A DNA stretch of 64,000 nucleotides. Origin: JALSHZ01 sp964614535. Its GTDB lineage: Bacteria > Pseudomonadota > Gammaproteobacteria > UWMA-0217. Under the pieces are notes generated by a model. The model worked only from the letters and a program-made list of their open reading frames with translations, did not search any database and was not told the DNA's origin. Location of the stretch: positions 1 through 64,000 of the forward strand of contig CAZTOZ010000050.1 in assembly GCA_964614535.1 (NCBI GenBank), in the 5' to 3' direction. The translations under genes and the position numbers were made by a program. Positions 9,392-18,085 of this stretch are shown here, piece after piece (positions within the stretch are counted from its first letter, which is position 1; every line of letters starts with the position of its first letter).

Positions 9392-9926
9392 GTTTCAGAT
9401 CCGGTTTCTTTTGCAGTTTGCGTTGCAGGGTCCGGCGGTGCATGCCGAGCTGACGCGCCGTCGCGGAGATGTTGCCACCGTTCTCCTCCAACACCCGCTG
9501 CAGATGCTCCCATTCGAGCTGCTTGAGCGGGGTCGGCTCGAACTGGAGCGACTCGTCGGCCGGCGCCTCACCATCGTTCAAGGCCCGCAGGATCGCCGCC
9601 GCGTCCACCGGCTTGGCCAGATAGTCCACCGCCCCCAGCTTCACCGCGCGCACCGCCGTGGCCAGGCTGGCATAGCCGGTCAGCACGACGATTCGCAGCC
9701 CCGGCCGGCAGGCGAGCAGCGGCTCGATCAACTGCAGGCCGGACTCGCGCTCCAGCCGCAGGTCGAGCACCGCATAGGCCGGCTGCCCGGCGCGGGCCAG
9801 CGCCAGCGCCTGCTCGCTGTCGGCGGCAGCGGCGACGCGGTAGCCATGCCGTTGCAGCGCCCGCCCCAGCGTGCGGCGAAAAACATCGTCGTCATCGACG
9901 ATCAGAATCGTCTCACTCTCCGTCAT
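9381..9926 (-). CDS. regA: RegA/PrrA/ActR-family redox response regulator
   Basis: This 181-residue protein has an N-terminal receiver (acidic DDDD pocket at 11-14, phosphorylated Asp55 in AVLDLRLE, conserved Lys in DYLAKPVD), a short linker, and a Fis-type DNA-binding helix-turn-helix at the C-terminus (NISATARQLGMHRRTLQRKL). It lacks an AAA+ domain, which separates it from NtrC-type regulators and fits RegA/PrrA/ActR, global regulators of respiration, carbon and nitrogen fixation and, in some bacteria, sulfur oxidation. Its start overlaps the regB stop by 14 bp. A candidate RegA site lies upstream of regB at 11261-11281. Confidence 0.88.
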   Translation of the reverse strand: MTESETILIVDDDDVFRRTLGRALQRHGYRVAAAADSEQALALARAGQPAYAVLDLRLERESGLQLIEPLLACRPGLRIVVLTGYASLATAVRAVKLGAVDYLAKPVDAAAILRALNDGEAPADESLQFEPTPLKQLEWEHLQRVLEENGGNISATARQLGMHRRTLQRKLQKKPDLKRER

Positions 9927-11187
9927 CGCTCGTCTCCGGCACCGGCACGCGCACCGTCACCCGGGTGCCGCCACCCGCCCGGTTGGTCATCGTCAGGCGG
10001 CCGCCGATGCGCTCCAGCGTGGCGTGGGAGAGCACCAGGCCGAGCCCAAGGCCCTCCGCCTTGGAACTGAAGGACTCCCGCCCCGCCCGCCGCAGCTGTT
10101 CGGGCGACAACCCCCGGCCATGGTCGTCGATCGCGACCCGCAACTCACCGCCGGCATAGCGCGCCTCCACCGCCACTTCGGGCCGACCGCCCTCGACCGA
10201 CGCATCGGCGGCATTGTCCAGCAGGTTGACCAGCGCCATCGCCAGATCGTCCACCGCAGCGAACGGCGGCATGGCATCGAGCGCCAGATCGAAATCCACC
10301 GCCACGTCGGCACGCAGGGCCGCCCAATCCTCGAGCGCCACCGTCAGCAGCGGCCCGGCGGCCTGCCCGCCACCCCCGCCGGCGCGTTGCTGCAACCGTT
10401 TCAGGCGTGACTTGCAGTGTGCCACCTGGCGCAGGATCTCGTCGGCGTCCGCGACCACCTGGGCCGTGTCGTCGGGGGCTTCGGCCACCTCCCGGGCCAA
10501 CAGCCCGATCGTCGCCAGCGGGGTGTTCATCTCGTGGGCCACGCCAGCCGCCAGCGCGCCGGCCGAGACGATATGCTCGTCCCGCATCAGCCGAGCCCGC
10601 AGCTCGGCCACCTCGCGCTCGCGCCGCTGCCCCACCCGCGCCAGCCGACGCACGAACACCGCGGCGATCACGGCGCTCAGGATGAAACTCGCCCACATCC
10701 CCCAGACATGGAGGTTGAAGTCTCCACCGAAGCGCGACCCCACCGGCGCCAGCGGCACGTAGCGCCACAACAGCACGGTGTAGAGCCCCGCCGCCAGCAG
10801 CAGCACCAGCACGATGTAGCGCACCGGCAGGAACGCCGCCGCCAGCGCCACCGGCACCAGGAACAGCGAGACGAACGGGTTGGTGGAACCGCCGGACCAA
10901 TAGAGCAGCGCCCCCAGCGCCAGCATGTCCACCACCAGATTCACCGCAATCTCCGCCGCCGTCACCGGCCAGCGGCGGTCGAGCCGCTGCCCGAGCACCA
11001 GGTTCCACAGCCACAGCGCCGCGATCACCAGCAGAATCGGCAATGCCTGGAGCTGGATCTTCAGCCCCACCACCACCAGCAGCAATACCGCGAGCTGGGC
11101 CGCCACCGCCACGTTGCGCAGCCAGAACAAGCCTTCCAGCACGCGGCGGTGCGCCTGATCGTCGCTATCCACGGTTCGCCCCTGCAT
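9913..11187 (-). CDS. regB: RegB/PrrB-family redox sensor kinase
   Basis: This 424-residue kinase has six membrane helices in residues 25-185, the quinone-sensing motif GGSTNPF at 99-105 (RegB: GGxxNPF), the phosphorylated His218 in GVAHEMNTPLATI, a cysteine exactly 40 residues later (Cys258, matching His225/Cys265 of Rhodobacter RegB, the redox switch), and a HATPase domain with DNAAD and GLGLGLVLSH. The RegB assignment therefore rests on three independent signatures. I start at 11187 because AGGA lies eight bases ahead; an in-frame start at 11226 adds 13 residues. It leads the operon regB-regA-unknown-pcuAC-sco. Confidence 0.9.
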   Translation of the reverse strand: MQGRTVDSDDQAHRRVLEGLFWLRNVAVAAQLAVLLLVVVGLKIQLQALPILLVIAALWLWNLVLGQRLDRRWPVTAAEIAVNLVVDMLALGALLYWSGGSTNPFVSLFLVPVALAAAFLPVRYIVLVLLLAAGLYTVLLWRYVPLAPVGSRFGGDFNLHVWGMWASFILSAVIAAVFVRRLARVGQRREREVAELRARLMRDEHIVSAGALAAGVAHEMNTPLATIGLLAREVAEAPDDTAQVVADADEILRQVAHCKSRLKRLQQRAGGGGGQAAGPLLTVALEDWAALRADVAVDFDLALDAMPPFAAVDDLAMALVNLLDNAADASVEGGRPEVAVEARYAGGELRVAIDDHGRGLSPEQLRRAGRESFSSKAEGLGLGLVLSHATLERIGGRLTMTNRAGGGTRVTVRVPVPETSDDGE

Positions 11188-11260
11188 GGGCGAGATCCTA
11201 ACAGGCGATCGCATCGACGAAACCAAACATTAGCGTCATCTTATAAACCCTCGGCCGGCG

Positions 11261-11281
11261 GCGACAGTGACAAATTGTCGC
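11261..11281. promoter_or_regulatory. Candidate RegA/PrrA binding site between regB and dapF
   Basis: The stretch GCGACAGTGACAAATTGTCG plus a final C contains GTGAC-AAATT-GTCGC. This matches the reported RegA pattern GCGNC-N5-GNCGC with one mismatch, and the ends GCGACA/TGTCGC are also an inverted repeat. It sits 74 bp upstream of the regB start. Confidence 0.4.
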
Positions 11282-11306
11282 ACCCCCGTTTTCCCGCCAT
11301 AGCCGC

Positions 11307-11312
11307 TATACT
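11307..11312 (+). promoter_or_regulatory. Candidate -10 element at the dapF start
   Basis: TATACT ends seven bases before the dapF ATG and no Shine-Dalgarno is visible between them. If it is used, the mRNA would start at or near the start codon (leaderless). The matching -35 region is poor. Confidence 0.3.
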
Positions 11313-11319
11313 GCGCGCC

Positions 11320-12150
11320 ATGGAACTTCGATTCAGCAAAATGCAGGGCATCGGCAACGACTTCGTCGTCATCGATGCGATCCACCAGAAAGTGGAGATG
11401 ACGCCGGAGCTGGCGCGGCAACTGGCGGACCGGCGCTACGGCATCGGTTGCGACCAGGTTCTGCTGGTGGAGCCACCAACGACGGACGAGGCGCTGTTCC
11501 GCTACCGCATCTTCAATGCCGACGGCTCCGAGGTGGCCCAGTGCGGCAACGGGGCACGCTGCTTCGCCCAGTTCGTCCGCGACAAGGGGCTGACCGAGGA
11601 GGAGAGCTTTCCGGTGGAGACCGCCAGCGGCATCATCACGCCGACGGTGGTCAAGTACGAAGTGGTGCGCGTCAACATGGGCGTGCCCCGTTTCGCCCCG
11701 CCGGAGATTCCGTTCCGCGCCGACGCCGAGGCGCTGCGCTATGCCATCGACGTCGGTGGCGAAACGCTCGAGATCGGCGCGGTGTCGATGGGCAACCCCC
11801 ATGCGGTGGTGCCGGTGGACGACGTCGAGGAGGCGCCGGTGGCACGGCTCGGCCCGCTACTGGAGAACCACCCCCGCTTCCCCGAACGGGTCAATGTGGG
11901 CTTCCTGCAGATCGTCGAACCCAACCGGATCCGGCTACGGGTGTGGGAGCGGGGTGCCGGCGAGACACTGGCCTGCGGCACCGGCGCCTGCGCGGCGGTG
12001 GCGGTGGCGCAGCGCTGGGGGCTGCTCGACCCGGCGGTGATGGTTGACCTGCCCGGGGGGCAGCTTATGATTGAGCGACCCGACCTGTTCGCGCCGGTGT
12101 TCATGACCGGCCCGGCCATCACCGTATTCGAAGGCACGATCGACCTATGA
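11320..12150 (+). CDS. dapF: Diaminopimelate epimerase
   Basis: DapF interconverts LL- and meso-diaminopimelate for lysine and peptidoglycan synthesis. The 276 residues carry the two active-site cysteines in their conserved settings: Cys75 in VAQCGNGARCF and Cys219 in LACGTGACAA. The N-terminus FSKMQGIGNDFVVID is a family signature. Its end overlaps the DUF484 gene by 4 bp (ATGA), and the order dapF-DUF484-xerC is standard in Gammaproteobacteria. It is divergent from regB. Confidence 0.97.
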   Translation: MELRFSKMQGIGNDFVVIDAIHQKVEMTPELARQLADRRYGIGCDQVLLVEPPTTDEALFRYRIFNADGSEVAQCGNGARCFAQFVRDKGLTEEESFPVETASGIITPTVVKYEVVRVNMGVPRFAPPEIPFRADAEALRYAIDVGGETLEIGAVSMGNPHAVVPVDDVEEAPVARLGPLLENHPRFPERVNVGFLQIVEPNRIRLRVWERGAGETLACGTGACAAVAVAQRWGLLDPAVMVDLPGGQLMIERPDLFAPVFMTGPAITVFEGTIDL

Positions 12151-12851
12151 ACGCAACCAGCCCCAAAGCCACCATCGACGCCGTGACCGCCGAAGCGGTG
12201 GCGGCCTATCTGCAACGCCACCCCGGTTTCTTCCTCGACCGTGCCGAACTGCTCGACACGATGGAGATTCCGCATGCGCCGGAGGGGGCGGTGTCGTTGG
12301 TGCGGCGGCAGATCACCGGGTTGCGCCAGCGCAATCAGGCACTGGAGAAGAAGCTACTCGATCTGGTGGCCATCGCCCGTGAAAACGAAAAGCTGGCGAC
12401 GCAGCTGCACCAGTTCTCGCTGGCCTTGATCGAGGCCGATACGCTGGACGACGTGCTGGCGGTCAGCCGCCATCAACTGCTGGAGGCCTTCAAGGCGGAT
12501 TTCGTCAAGATCGGTCTGTTCGACGAGCAGGCGCCGGACGGCGTCCATACGCTGTCGCTGGCGGAGGCGCAGACCCTGTTCGGCAGCCTCATCAAGGCCA
12601 AGCGCAACTTCTGCGGCTCGATGGCCGATGAGCAGAACGCCTATCTGTTCGGCGAGCACGCCGACGAGGTGGCGTCGGTGGCCTTCGTGCCGCTGCACAC
12701 CACCGCGCCGCTGGGGGTTCTGGCCCTCGGCAGCCGCGATATCGCCCGCTTCCATCAAGGCATGGGCACGCTGTTTCTGGAGCAGCTCGGCGAGCTGGTC
12801 ACCCGTGCCATCGTCCACCGTCAGCGGCACCCGGTCGGCGACACCGAATGA
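12147..12851 (+). CDS. DUF484 family GAF-like protein
   Basis: This 234-residue protein begins with a helical region (VAAYLQRHPGFFLDRAELLDTM), followed by a probable coiled coil (LVRRQITGLRQRNQALEKKLL) and a GAF-like alpha/beta domain to the end (FVPLHTTAPLGVLALGS). This is the DUF484/YigA layout. Its function is unknown in all organisms I know of, but it is nearly always placed between dapF and xerC, as here, overlapping both genes by 4 bp. Confidence 0.9.
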   Translation: MNATSPKATIDAVTAEAVAAYLQRHPGFFLDRAELLDTMEIPHAPEGAVSLVRRQITGLRQRNQALEKKLLDLVAIARENEKLATQLHQFSLALIEADTLDDVLAVSRHQLLEAFKADFVKIGLFDEQAPDGVHTLSLAEAQTLFGSLIKAKRNFCGSMADEQNAYLFGEHADEVASVAFVPLHTTAPLGVLALGSRDIARFHQGMGTLFLEQLGELVTRAIVHRQRHPVGDTE

Positions 12852-13738
12852 GCCTGGAGATCGAGCCGTTCCTCGATCATCTGCGCTACGAAAAGCGCTA
12901 CTCCCCCCACACCGTCGCCGGCTACCGGCGCGACCTGCAGGGCTTCACCGCCTTTCTGCGCGAGGCCGGCATCGACGACTTCGCCGCCGTCACGCCAGCG
13001 CTGGTGCGCCGCTACATCACCCGGCGACACGCCGAAGCGCTGGCGCCAAAAAGCCTGCAACGGCTGCTGTCGTCGATCCGCGGGCTGTTCCGGCTGCTGC
13101 TGCGGGAGGGGCGGGTGACCAACGACCCGGCGCGGGAGATCCGCGCCCCGAAGACGGAGCGGCGGCTGCCGAAATCGCTGGAGATCGAGCAGATCGAGCG
13201 TCTGCTCGACTTCCCCGCCGACGATCCACTGGGGGCGCGCGATCTGGCGATGATGGAGCTGTTCTACTCCTCCGGCCTGCGGCTGGCGGAGATCGCCGGG
13301 CTCGACCTCCACGACATCGACCTCGACGACGCCCTGGTGCGGGTCACCGGCAAGGGCTCGCGGCAGCGCGTGGTGCCGGTGGGCCGCAAGGCGCTGGCGG
13401 CGCTGCGCCGCTGGCTGACGTTTCGCCACACGCTGGCGGCCACCGGCGAGACGGCGCTGTTCGTCAACAACCGGGGCGGGCGCATCGGCCATCGCAGCAT
13501 CCAGCGGCGGCTGGCCCAGCGGGCACGACAACAGGGGCTGGACCAGCACGTCCATCCCCACCGGCTGCGCCACGCCTTCGCCACCCACCTGCTGCAATCC
13601 TCCGGTGACATCCGCGCCGTGCAGGAGCTGCTCGGCCACGCCAATCTCGCCACCACGCAGATCTACACTCACCTGGACTTTCAGCATCTGGCACAGGTCT
13701 ACGACCGCGCGCATCCCCGCGCCAAACGCAAAAAGTGA
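12848..13738 (+). CDS. xerC: Tyrosine recombinase XerC
   Basis: XerC and XerD resolve chromosome dimers at dif. The 296 residues include the SAM-like core-binding domain and the catalytic set Arg145 (SSGLRLAEI), Lys169 (VTGKGSRQR), His238 and Arg241 (HPHRLRHAFATH), His264 (LLGHANLATT) and Tyr273 (QIYTHL). All are in place. Its position after dapF-DUF484 (not in a mobile element) and its length identify it as the housekeeping XerC. Confidence 0.96.
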   Translation: MSLEIEPFLDHLRYEKRYSPHTVAGYRRDLQGFTAFLREAGIDDFAAVTPALVRRYITRRHAEALAPKSLQRLLSSIRGLFRLLLREGRVTNDPAREIRAPKTERRLPKSLEIEQIERLLDFPADDPLGARDLAMMELFYSSGLRLAEIAGLDLHDIDLDDALVRVTGKGSRQRVVPVGRKALAALRRWLTFRHTLAATGETALFVNNRGGRIGHRSIQRRLAQRARQQGLDQHVHPHRLRHAFATHLLQSSGDIRAVQELLGHANLATTQIYTHLDFQHLAQVYDRAHPRAKRKK

Positions 13739-13779
13739 TGGTGTAGAATCACCCCTCCCTCCCCCAACGGACAAACGCT

Positions 13780-14319
13780 GTGGAACAGTTCAGAGGCACG
13801 ACGATCGTTTCGGTACGGCGATCGGGCCAGGTGGCCCTCGGCGGTGATGGCCAGGTCACGCTCGGCAACACCATCATGAAGGGCAATGCCCGCAAGGTAC
13901 GCACGCTGCTCGGCGGCAAGGTGCTGACGGGGTTTGCCGGCGGCACCGCCGACGCCTTCACGCTGAACGAGCGCTTCGAGGCGAAATTGCAGGAGCACAA
14001 CGGCAACCTCACCCGCGCCGCGGTGGAGATGGCGAAGGAGTGGCGCACCGACCGCGCGCTGCGCCGGCTCGAAGCGCTGCTGGCAGTGGCCGACGCCAGC
14101 ACCTCGCTCATCATCTCCGGCAACGGCGACGTCATCGAGCCCGAGGACGGGCTGATCGCCATCGGCTCCGGCGGCCCCTACGCTCAGGCCGCCGCCCGCG
14201 CCCTGCTGGACGACACCACGCTCTCCCCCCGCGAGGTGGTGGAGAAGGCGCTGAACATCGCCGCCGACATCTGCATCTACACCAACCACAACACGACGAT
14301 CGAGACCTTGGGCGGTTGA
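13780..14319 (+). CDS. hslV: HslV peptidase subunit of the HslUV protease
   Basis: HslV forms the proteolytic chamber of the ATP-dependent HslUV protease. The 179 residues start at a GTG codon; the short N-terminal MEQFRG is followed by TTIVSVRR, so the catalytic Thr7 is exposed after removal of six residues. GGDGQVTLGN and the FAGGTADAF motif are conserved. It is 33 bp upstream of hslU. A TGTAGAAT extended -10 sequence at 13742-13749 could promote it. Confidence 0.95.
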   Translation: MEQFRGTTIVSVRRSGQVALGGDGQVTLGNTIMKGNARKVRTLLGGKVLTGFAGGTADAFTLNERFEAKLQEHNGNLTRAAVEMAKEWRTDRALRRLEALLAVADASTSLIISGNGDVIEPEDGLIAIGSGGPYAQAAARALLDDTTLSPREVVEKALNIAADICIYTNHNTTIETLGG

Positions 14320-14352
14320 CGCCCCATCTTTCCGTCACAACAAGACCAGGCC

Positions 14353-15696
14353 ATGACCATGTCCGAAATGACCCCGAGAGAAATCGTCCAGGAGCTGGAC
14401 AAGCACATCGTCGGCCAGCAACAGGCCAAACGGGCGGTGGCCAACGCGCTGCGCAACCGCTGGCGCCGCCAGCAGCTCGACGAGACGCTGCGTCAGGAGG
14501 TGACGCCGAAGAATATCCTGATGATCGGCCCCACCGGCGTCGGCAAGACCGAGATCGCCCGCCGGCTGGCGCGGCTGGCCAATGCACCGTTCATCAAGGT
14601 GGAGGCCACCAAGTTCACCGAGGTGGGCTATGTCGGCCGCGAGGTGGATTCGATCATTCGCGATCTGATGGATTCGGCGGTGAAGATGATCCGCGAGCAG
14701 GAGGTGGTGCGGCACCGCCACCGCGCCGAGGAGGCGGCCGAGGAGCGGGTGCTCGACGCGCTGCTGCCACGACCTGCCGCAAACGCCTTCCTCGGCGAGG
14801 AGGAGAGCCCGCCGCAGGATTCGGCCACCCGCCAGAAGCTGCGCAAAAAGCTGCGTGAGGGCGAGCTGGACGACCGCGAGATCGAGGTGGAGGTCTCCGC
14901 CACGGGGCTGGGCGTCGAGATCATGACCCCACCGGGGATGGAGGAGATGGCCAGCCAGTTGCAGAGCATGTTCCAGAACCTCGGCGGCAAGAAGACCAAG
15001 ACCCGCAAGATGAAGATCCGGGATGCGCTGGCGGTGCTGGCCGACGAGGAGGCCCACAAGCTGGTCAACGAGGAGGAACTGAAGCAGAAGGCGCTGGAGG
15101 CGGTGGAGCAGAACGGCATCGTCTTCATCGACGAGATCGACAAGGTGGCCAAGCGCGGCGAGACCGGCGGCGCCGACGTCTCCCGCGAGGGGGTGCAGCG
15201 CGACCTGCTGCCGCTGGTGGAGGGCTGTACCGTGAACACCAAGTACGGCATGGTCAGGACCGACCACATCCTCTTCATCGCCTCCGGCGCGTTCCACCTC
15301 TCCAAGCCGTCGGACCTGATTCCCGAGCTGCAGGGGCGGCTGCCGATCCGCGTCGAACTGGACGCCCTGCAGGTGGACGACTTCGTGCGCATCCTCACCG
15401 AGCCGGACGCCTCACTGACCGAACAGTACAGCGCGCTGCTGGCCACTGAGGGGGTGACGCTGACATTCACCGACGACGGCATCCGCAAGATCGCCGATGT
15501 CGCCTTCGAGGTGAACCAGCGCACCGAGAACATCGGTGCCCGTCGGCTGCACACGGTGATGGAACGGCTGCTGGACGACGTCTCGTTCGAGGCGCCGGAT
15601 CACGGCGGCGAGACCTTCACCGTCGATGCCACCTACGTGGAGGCGCACCTCGGCGAGCTGGTGGAGGACGAGGATCTGAGCCGCTACATTCTCTAG
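14353..15696 (+). CDS. hslU: HslU ATPase subunit of the HslUV protease
   Basis: This 447-residue AAA+ unfoldase has Walker A GPTGVGKT (59-66), the GYVGR pore motif in EVGYVGREVDS, Walker B IVFIDEIDK, an intermediate domain rich in charged residues (about 110-250), sensor region GRLPIRVEL, and the C-terminus DLSRYIL, which inserts between HslV subunits to activate them. All parts are intact and the pairing with hslV is standard. Confidence 0.97.
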   Translation: MTMSEMTPREIVQELDKHIVGQQQAKRAVANALRNRWRRQQLDETLRQEVTPKNILMIGPTGVGKTEIARRLARLANAPFIKVEATKFTEVGYVGREVDSIIRDLMDSAVKMIREQEVVRHRHRAEEAAEERVLDALLPRPAANAFLGEEESPPQDSATRQKLRKKLREGELDDREIEVEVSATGLGVEIMTPPGMEEMASQLQSMFQNLGGKKTKTRKMKIRDALAVLADEEAHKLVNEEELKQKALEAVEQNGIVFIDEIDKVAKRGETGGADVSREGVQRDLLPLVEGCTVNTKYGMVRTDHILFIASGAFHLSKPSDLIPELQGRLPIRVELDALQVDDFVRILTEPDASLTEQYSALLATEGVTLTFTDDGIRKIADVAFEVNQRTENIGARRLHTVMERLLDDVSFEAPDHGGETFTVDATYVEAHLGELVEDEDLSRYIL

Positions 15697-15811
15697 CCCG
15701 AGGAAACGGGGCCGCCACGGCAGGGCCGATCGGCCGGGCTGGGGTTATTTGACTATGGGCGGCCATCGCTCCAGCATTTCGCCGCAAACCCACTATGACG
15801 GAAACCGAACG

Positions 15812-16177
15812 ATGAGCAAGCGACCGACCGAAATCCAGCTACACAGAAAATCCCGCATTCTCGAGCTCGCCTACGAGGACGGCACCCGACACCGCCTGCC
15901 CTGCGAGTACCTGCGCGTCTATTCACCATCGGCCGAGGTGCAGGGCCACGGCCCCGGCCAGGAGAAGCTCCAGGTGGGCAAGGAGGATGTCGAGATCGAG
16001 GCCATCGAGCCGGTCGGCAACTACGCCATCAAGCTGGTCTTCTCCGACACCCACGACACCGGCATCTACGACTGGGACCTGCTCTACGAGCTGGGCGACA
16101 AGTACGAGGAGAAGTGGGCCGACTATCTGCGCCGGCTGGAGGAGGCCGGCCACAAGCGGCGCGAACCGGCCAACTGA
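15812..16177 (+). CDS. DUF971 (GBBH-like) protein
   Basis: This 121-residue protein has the conserved DUF971 features LAYEDGTRHRLPCEYLRVYSP in the N-terminal half, then NYAIKLVFSDTHDTGIYDWDLL near the end. The fold is the N-terminal domain of gamma-butyrobetaine hydroxylases; stand-alone members have no settled function, though some are linked to iron-sulfur metabolism. The gene commonly follows hslU in Gammaproteobacteria. I use the Met at 15812; the upstream in-frame Met at 15749 has no conserved sequence after it. Confidence 0.85.
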   Translation: MSKRPTEIQLHRKSRILELAYEDGTRHRLPCEYLRVYSPSAEVQGHGPGQEKLQVGKEDVEIEAIEPVGNYAIKLVFSDTHDTGIYDWDLLYELGDKYEEKWADYLRRLEEAGHKRREPAN

Positions 16178-16279
16178 CGGACCGGTTCGCGGGCTTGCTG
16201 GCCCGGGCGGGGTCATTGCCCACCAACAAGCCGCCGCGTCGATGGTAAGATCGGCCGATCTCCCACGGACCGCGGACCC

Positions 16280-16810
16280 ATGGCCAACCGACTGTTTCTC
16301 CCGCTGTTGTTGCTCACCCTGTCGTTGCCGGCACCGGCCGACAGCCGCTTCTACGCTGGCGCCGGAATCGGCTATGGCGATCTGCGCCTGAGCCGCAGCC
16401 ACTTCAACCCCCGCGCTTTCCAGTTCCATGCCGGCGGCTGGGTGGTGGAGAACATTGGCATCGAGCTGCGCCTGGCCACCGAGACACGGGACGACAGCCG
16501 CCACGGCATCACCACGTCGATTCCCCAAATCACCACCGCCGCGATCCGCTTCCAGTCACCGGAGGAGTGGGGGCTGAAGGTCTATGTACTGCTCGGCGGC
16601 GGGCGGGTGACACTGGACAGCCGTTCCCGCGATGGCGATTTCCCCGGGCGCGAGGATTTCGACGCGGCGCTGGTCGATATCGGCCTGCTGTCGCCGCTCT
16701 CCGACGACCGGCGCTGGAGCCTGTTTCTGGAGGCCGGCCGATATTTTCTCGATCGCGACAACGATGCACCGCTGACCGTCGGCAGTCTGGGGGTGCAGTA
16801 TGAATTTTGA
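16280..16810 (+). CDS. Small outer-membrane beta-barrel protein
   Basis: This 176-residue protein has a Sec signal (cleavage after PAPA/DS near residue 20), then alternating amphipathic strands starting FYAGAGIGYGDL and ending SLGVQYEF, with the terminal Phe recognised by the BAM machinery. Length and pattern fit an eight-strand OmpW/OmpA-like barrel without the periplasmic domain. Its last 11 bp overlap the following lipoprotein gene, so the two are likely made together. It sits between the DUF971 gene and ubiE, where core operons usually have no such insert. Confidence 0.75.
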   Translation: MANRLFLPLLLLTLSLPAPADSRFYAGAGIGYGDLRLSRSHFNPRAFQFHAGGWVVENIGIELRLATETRDDSRHGITTSIPQITTAAIRFQSPEEWGLKVYVLLGGGRVTLDSRSRDGDFPGREDFDAALVDIGLLSPLSDDRRWSLFLEAGRYFLDRDNDAPLTVGSLGVQYEF

Positions 16811-17984
16811 TCCGCGCTGGCTGCTACTGGCCATCACGCTGCTGCTGGGCGGCTGCAACGACATCGATCCCTACGACGAGCTGGTGGCCGCCGCCGAGCT
16901 GGACATTCGCACGGTGACACTGACCCCCGGCCCGGTGCTGCTCGGTCGCGGTGAGACCGAGCAAATGCATTTCACCGCCACGCTGGGCAGCGGCGGCCAC
17001 CGCGACCTCACCACCGAGGCCCGCTGGCAGAGCGGCGATCCGGCCATCGCCACCATCGACGGCACCGGCCGGCTCACGGCCCGGGCCGATGGCTCCACCT
17101 GGGTTCGCGCCCGCTTCGGCCCGTTCTCGGCACAACAGACGGTGACCGTCAACAGCGCCGATCTGGTGACGTTGCGAATCGACGGCAGCGACAGTGTCTC
17201 GGTCTGCAAACCCACCGGCTTCTCCCTCAGCGGCGGCTACAGCGACGGTTCGACCCGGCCGGTGCGCGGCGACGCCCGCTGGACGCTGGCGCCCGACACC
17301 GCCGGCCGCATCGGCGATGACGGAGAACTCACCGTGACCGCGGCGGCGATCGACAGCGTCACCGTCGGCGCCGGCAAAAACAGCCTTTCTGCCGAGAAGC
17401 GGGTGGCCGTGATCCATGACCTGTCACGGATCGTGCTTGCGGCGGAGACGCTGTCGCTGGCCGTCGGTGAGCGCATCACCATCGGTGCCACCGGCATCCA
17501 TGCCGACGGCAGCCAGACACCGCTCGACGATGTCGTCACCTGGCGGAGCGCCACCAGCGGCATCGCCCAGGTCGAAGCGGGCGGGCACATCGAAGGCGTC
17601 TCGGTCGGCAGCACGACGCTCACCGCCGACTGTGGCGGCATCGACGCCACCCTCACCGTTACCGTCACGCCGGTCGCCGAGGTGGCGGCCATCGAGATCG
17701 AGAACGGTCGCGACGAAATCACCGTGCGCAAAGGCGAGAAGCTGCAACTCGACCTCACCGCCATCTACACCAGCGGACACCGCGCCACCGTCACCGACGA
17801 CGCCGAATGGTCGGCCGAAACCATCAGCGGCGGGCCGATCGGCGTCGGCAACACCGCCGACGACAAGGGGGAGGTGGACACCCGCAACAGCGGCACCGCC
17901 TTCATCAAGGCCGTGTTCGACAACGAAACGGCCTATATCAAGGTGATCGTACAGTCGCTGCCGGCACCACCAGGCGGTTCTTGA
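16800..17984 (+). CDS. Lipoprotein with bacterial Ig-like (BIG2) repeats
   Basis: This 394-residue protein has a signal peptide ending in the lipobox LLGGC (Cys19), then about four Ig-like domains of 80-90 residues. Each shows the BIG2 pattern of TVTLTPG.../WQSGDPAIATIDGTGRLTA, WRSATSGIAQVEAGGHIEGVSVGSTTLTA and similar. Such domains are usually adhesive or structural on cell surfaces. Residue +2 after the Cys is Asn, and the pairing with an overlapping barrel gene suggests an outer-membrane or surface complex; this is inference. Substrate or partner unknown. Confidence 0.75.
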   Translation: MNFDPRWLLLAITLLLGGCNDIDPYDELVAAAELDIRTVTLTPGPVLLGRGETEQMHFTATLGSGGHRDLTTEARWQSGDPAIATIDGTGRLTARADGSTWVRARFGPFSAQQTVTVNSADLVTLRIDGSDSVSVCKPTGFSLSGGYSDGSTRPVRGDARWTLAPDTAGRIGDDGELTVTAAAIDSVTVGAGKNSLSAEKRVAVIHDLSRIVLAAETLSLAVGERITIGATGIHADGSQTPLDDVVTWRSATSGIAQVEAGGHIEGVSVGSTTLTADCGGIDATLTVTVTPVAEVAAIEIENGRDEITVRKGEKLQLDLTAIYTSGHRATVTDDAEWSAETISGGPIGVGNTADDKGEVDTRNSGTAFIKAVFDNETAYIKVIVQSLPAPPGGS

Positions 17985-18085
17985 GTCCGGCTGTGCGGCT
18001 CGCGGGTGGCCGGATGCCAAGAAACCTGCCTTCTCATGAAACATTCGGGCTAAAATCCCGCTGAACCCAGCACGAGAGCATCGTC

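Noticed and set aside
12848..13738. Tyrosine recombinase as a sign of a mobile element
   Set aside because: It is in the conserved dapF-DUF484-xerC operon and is the housekeeping XerC.
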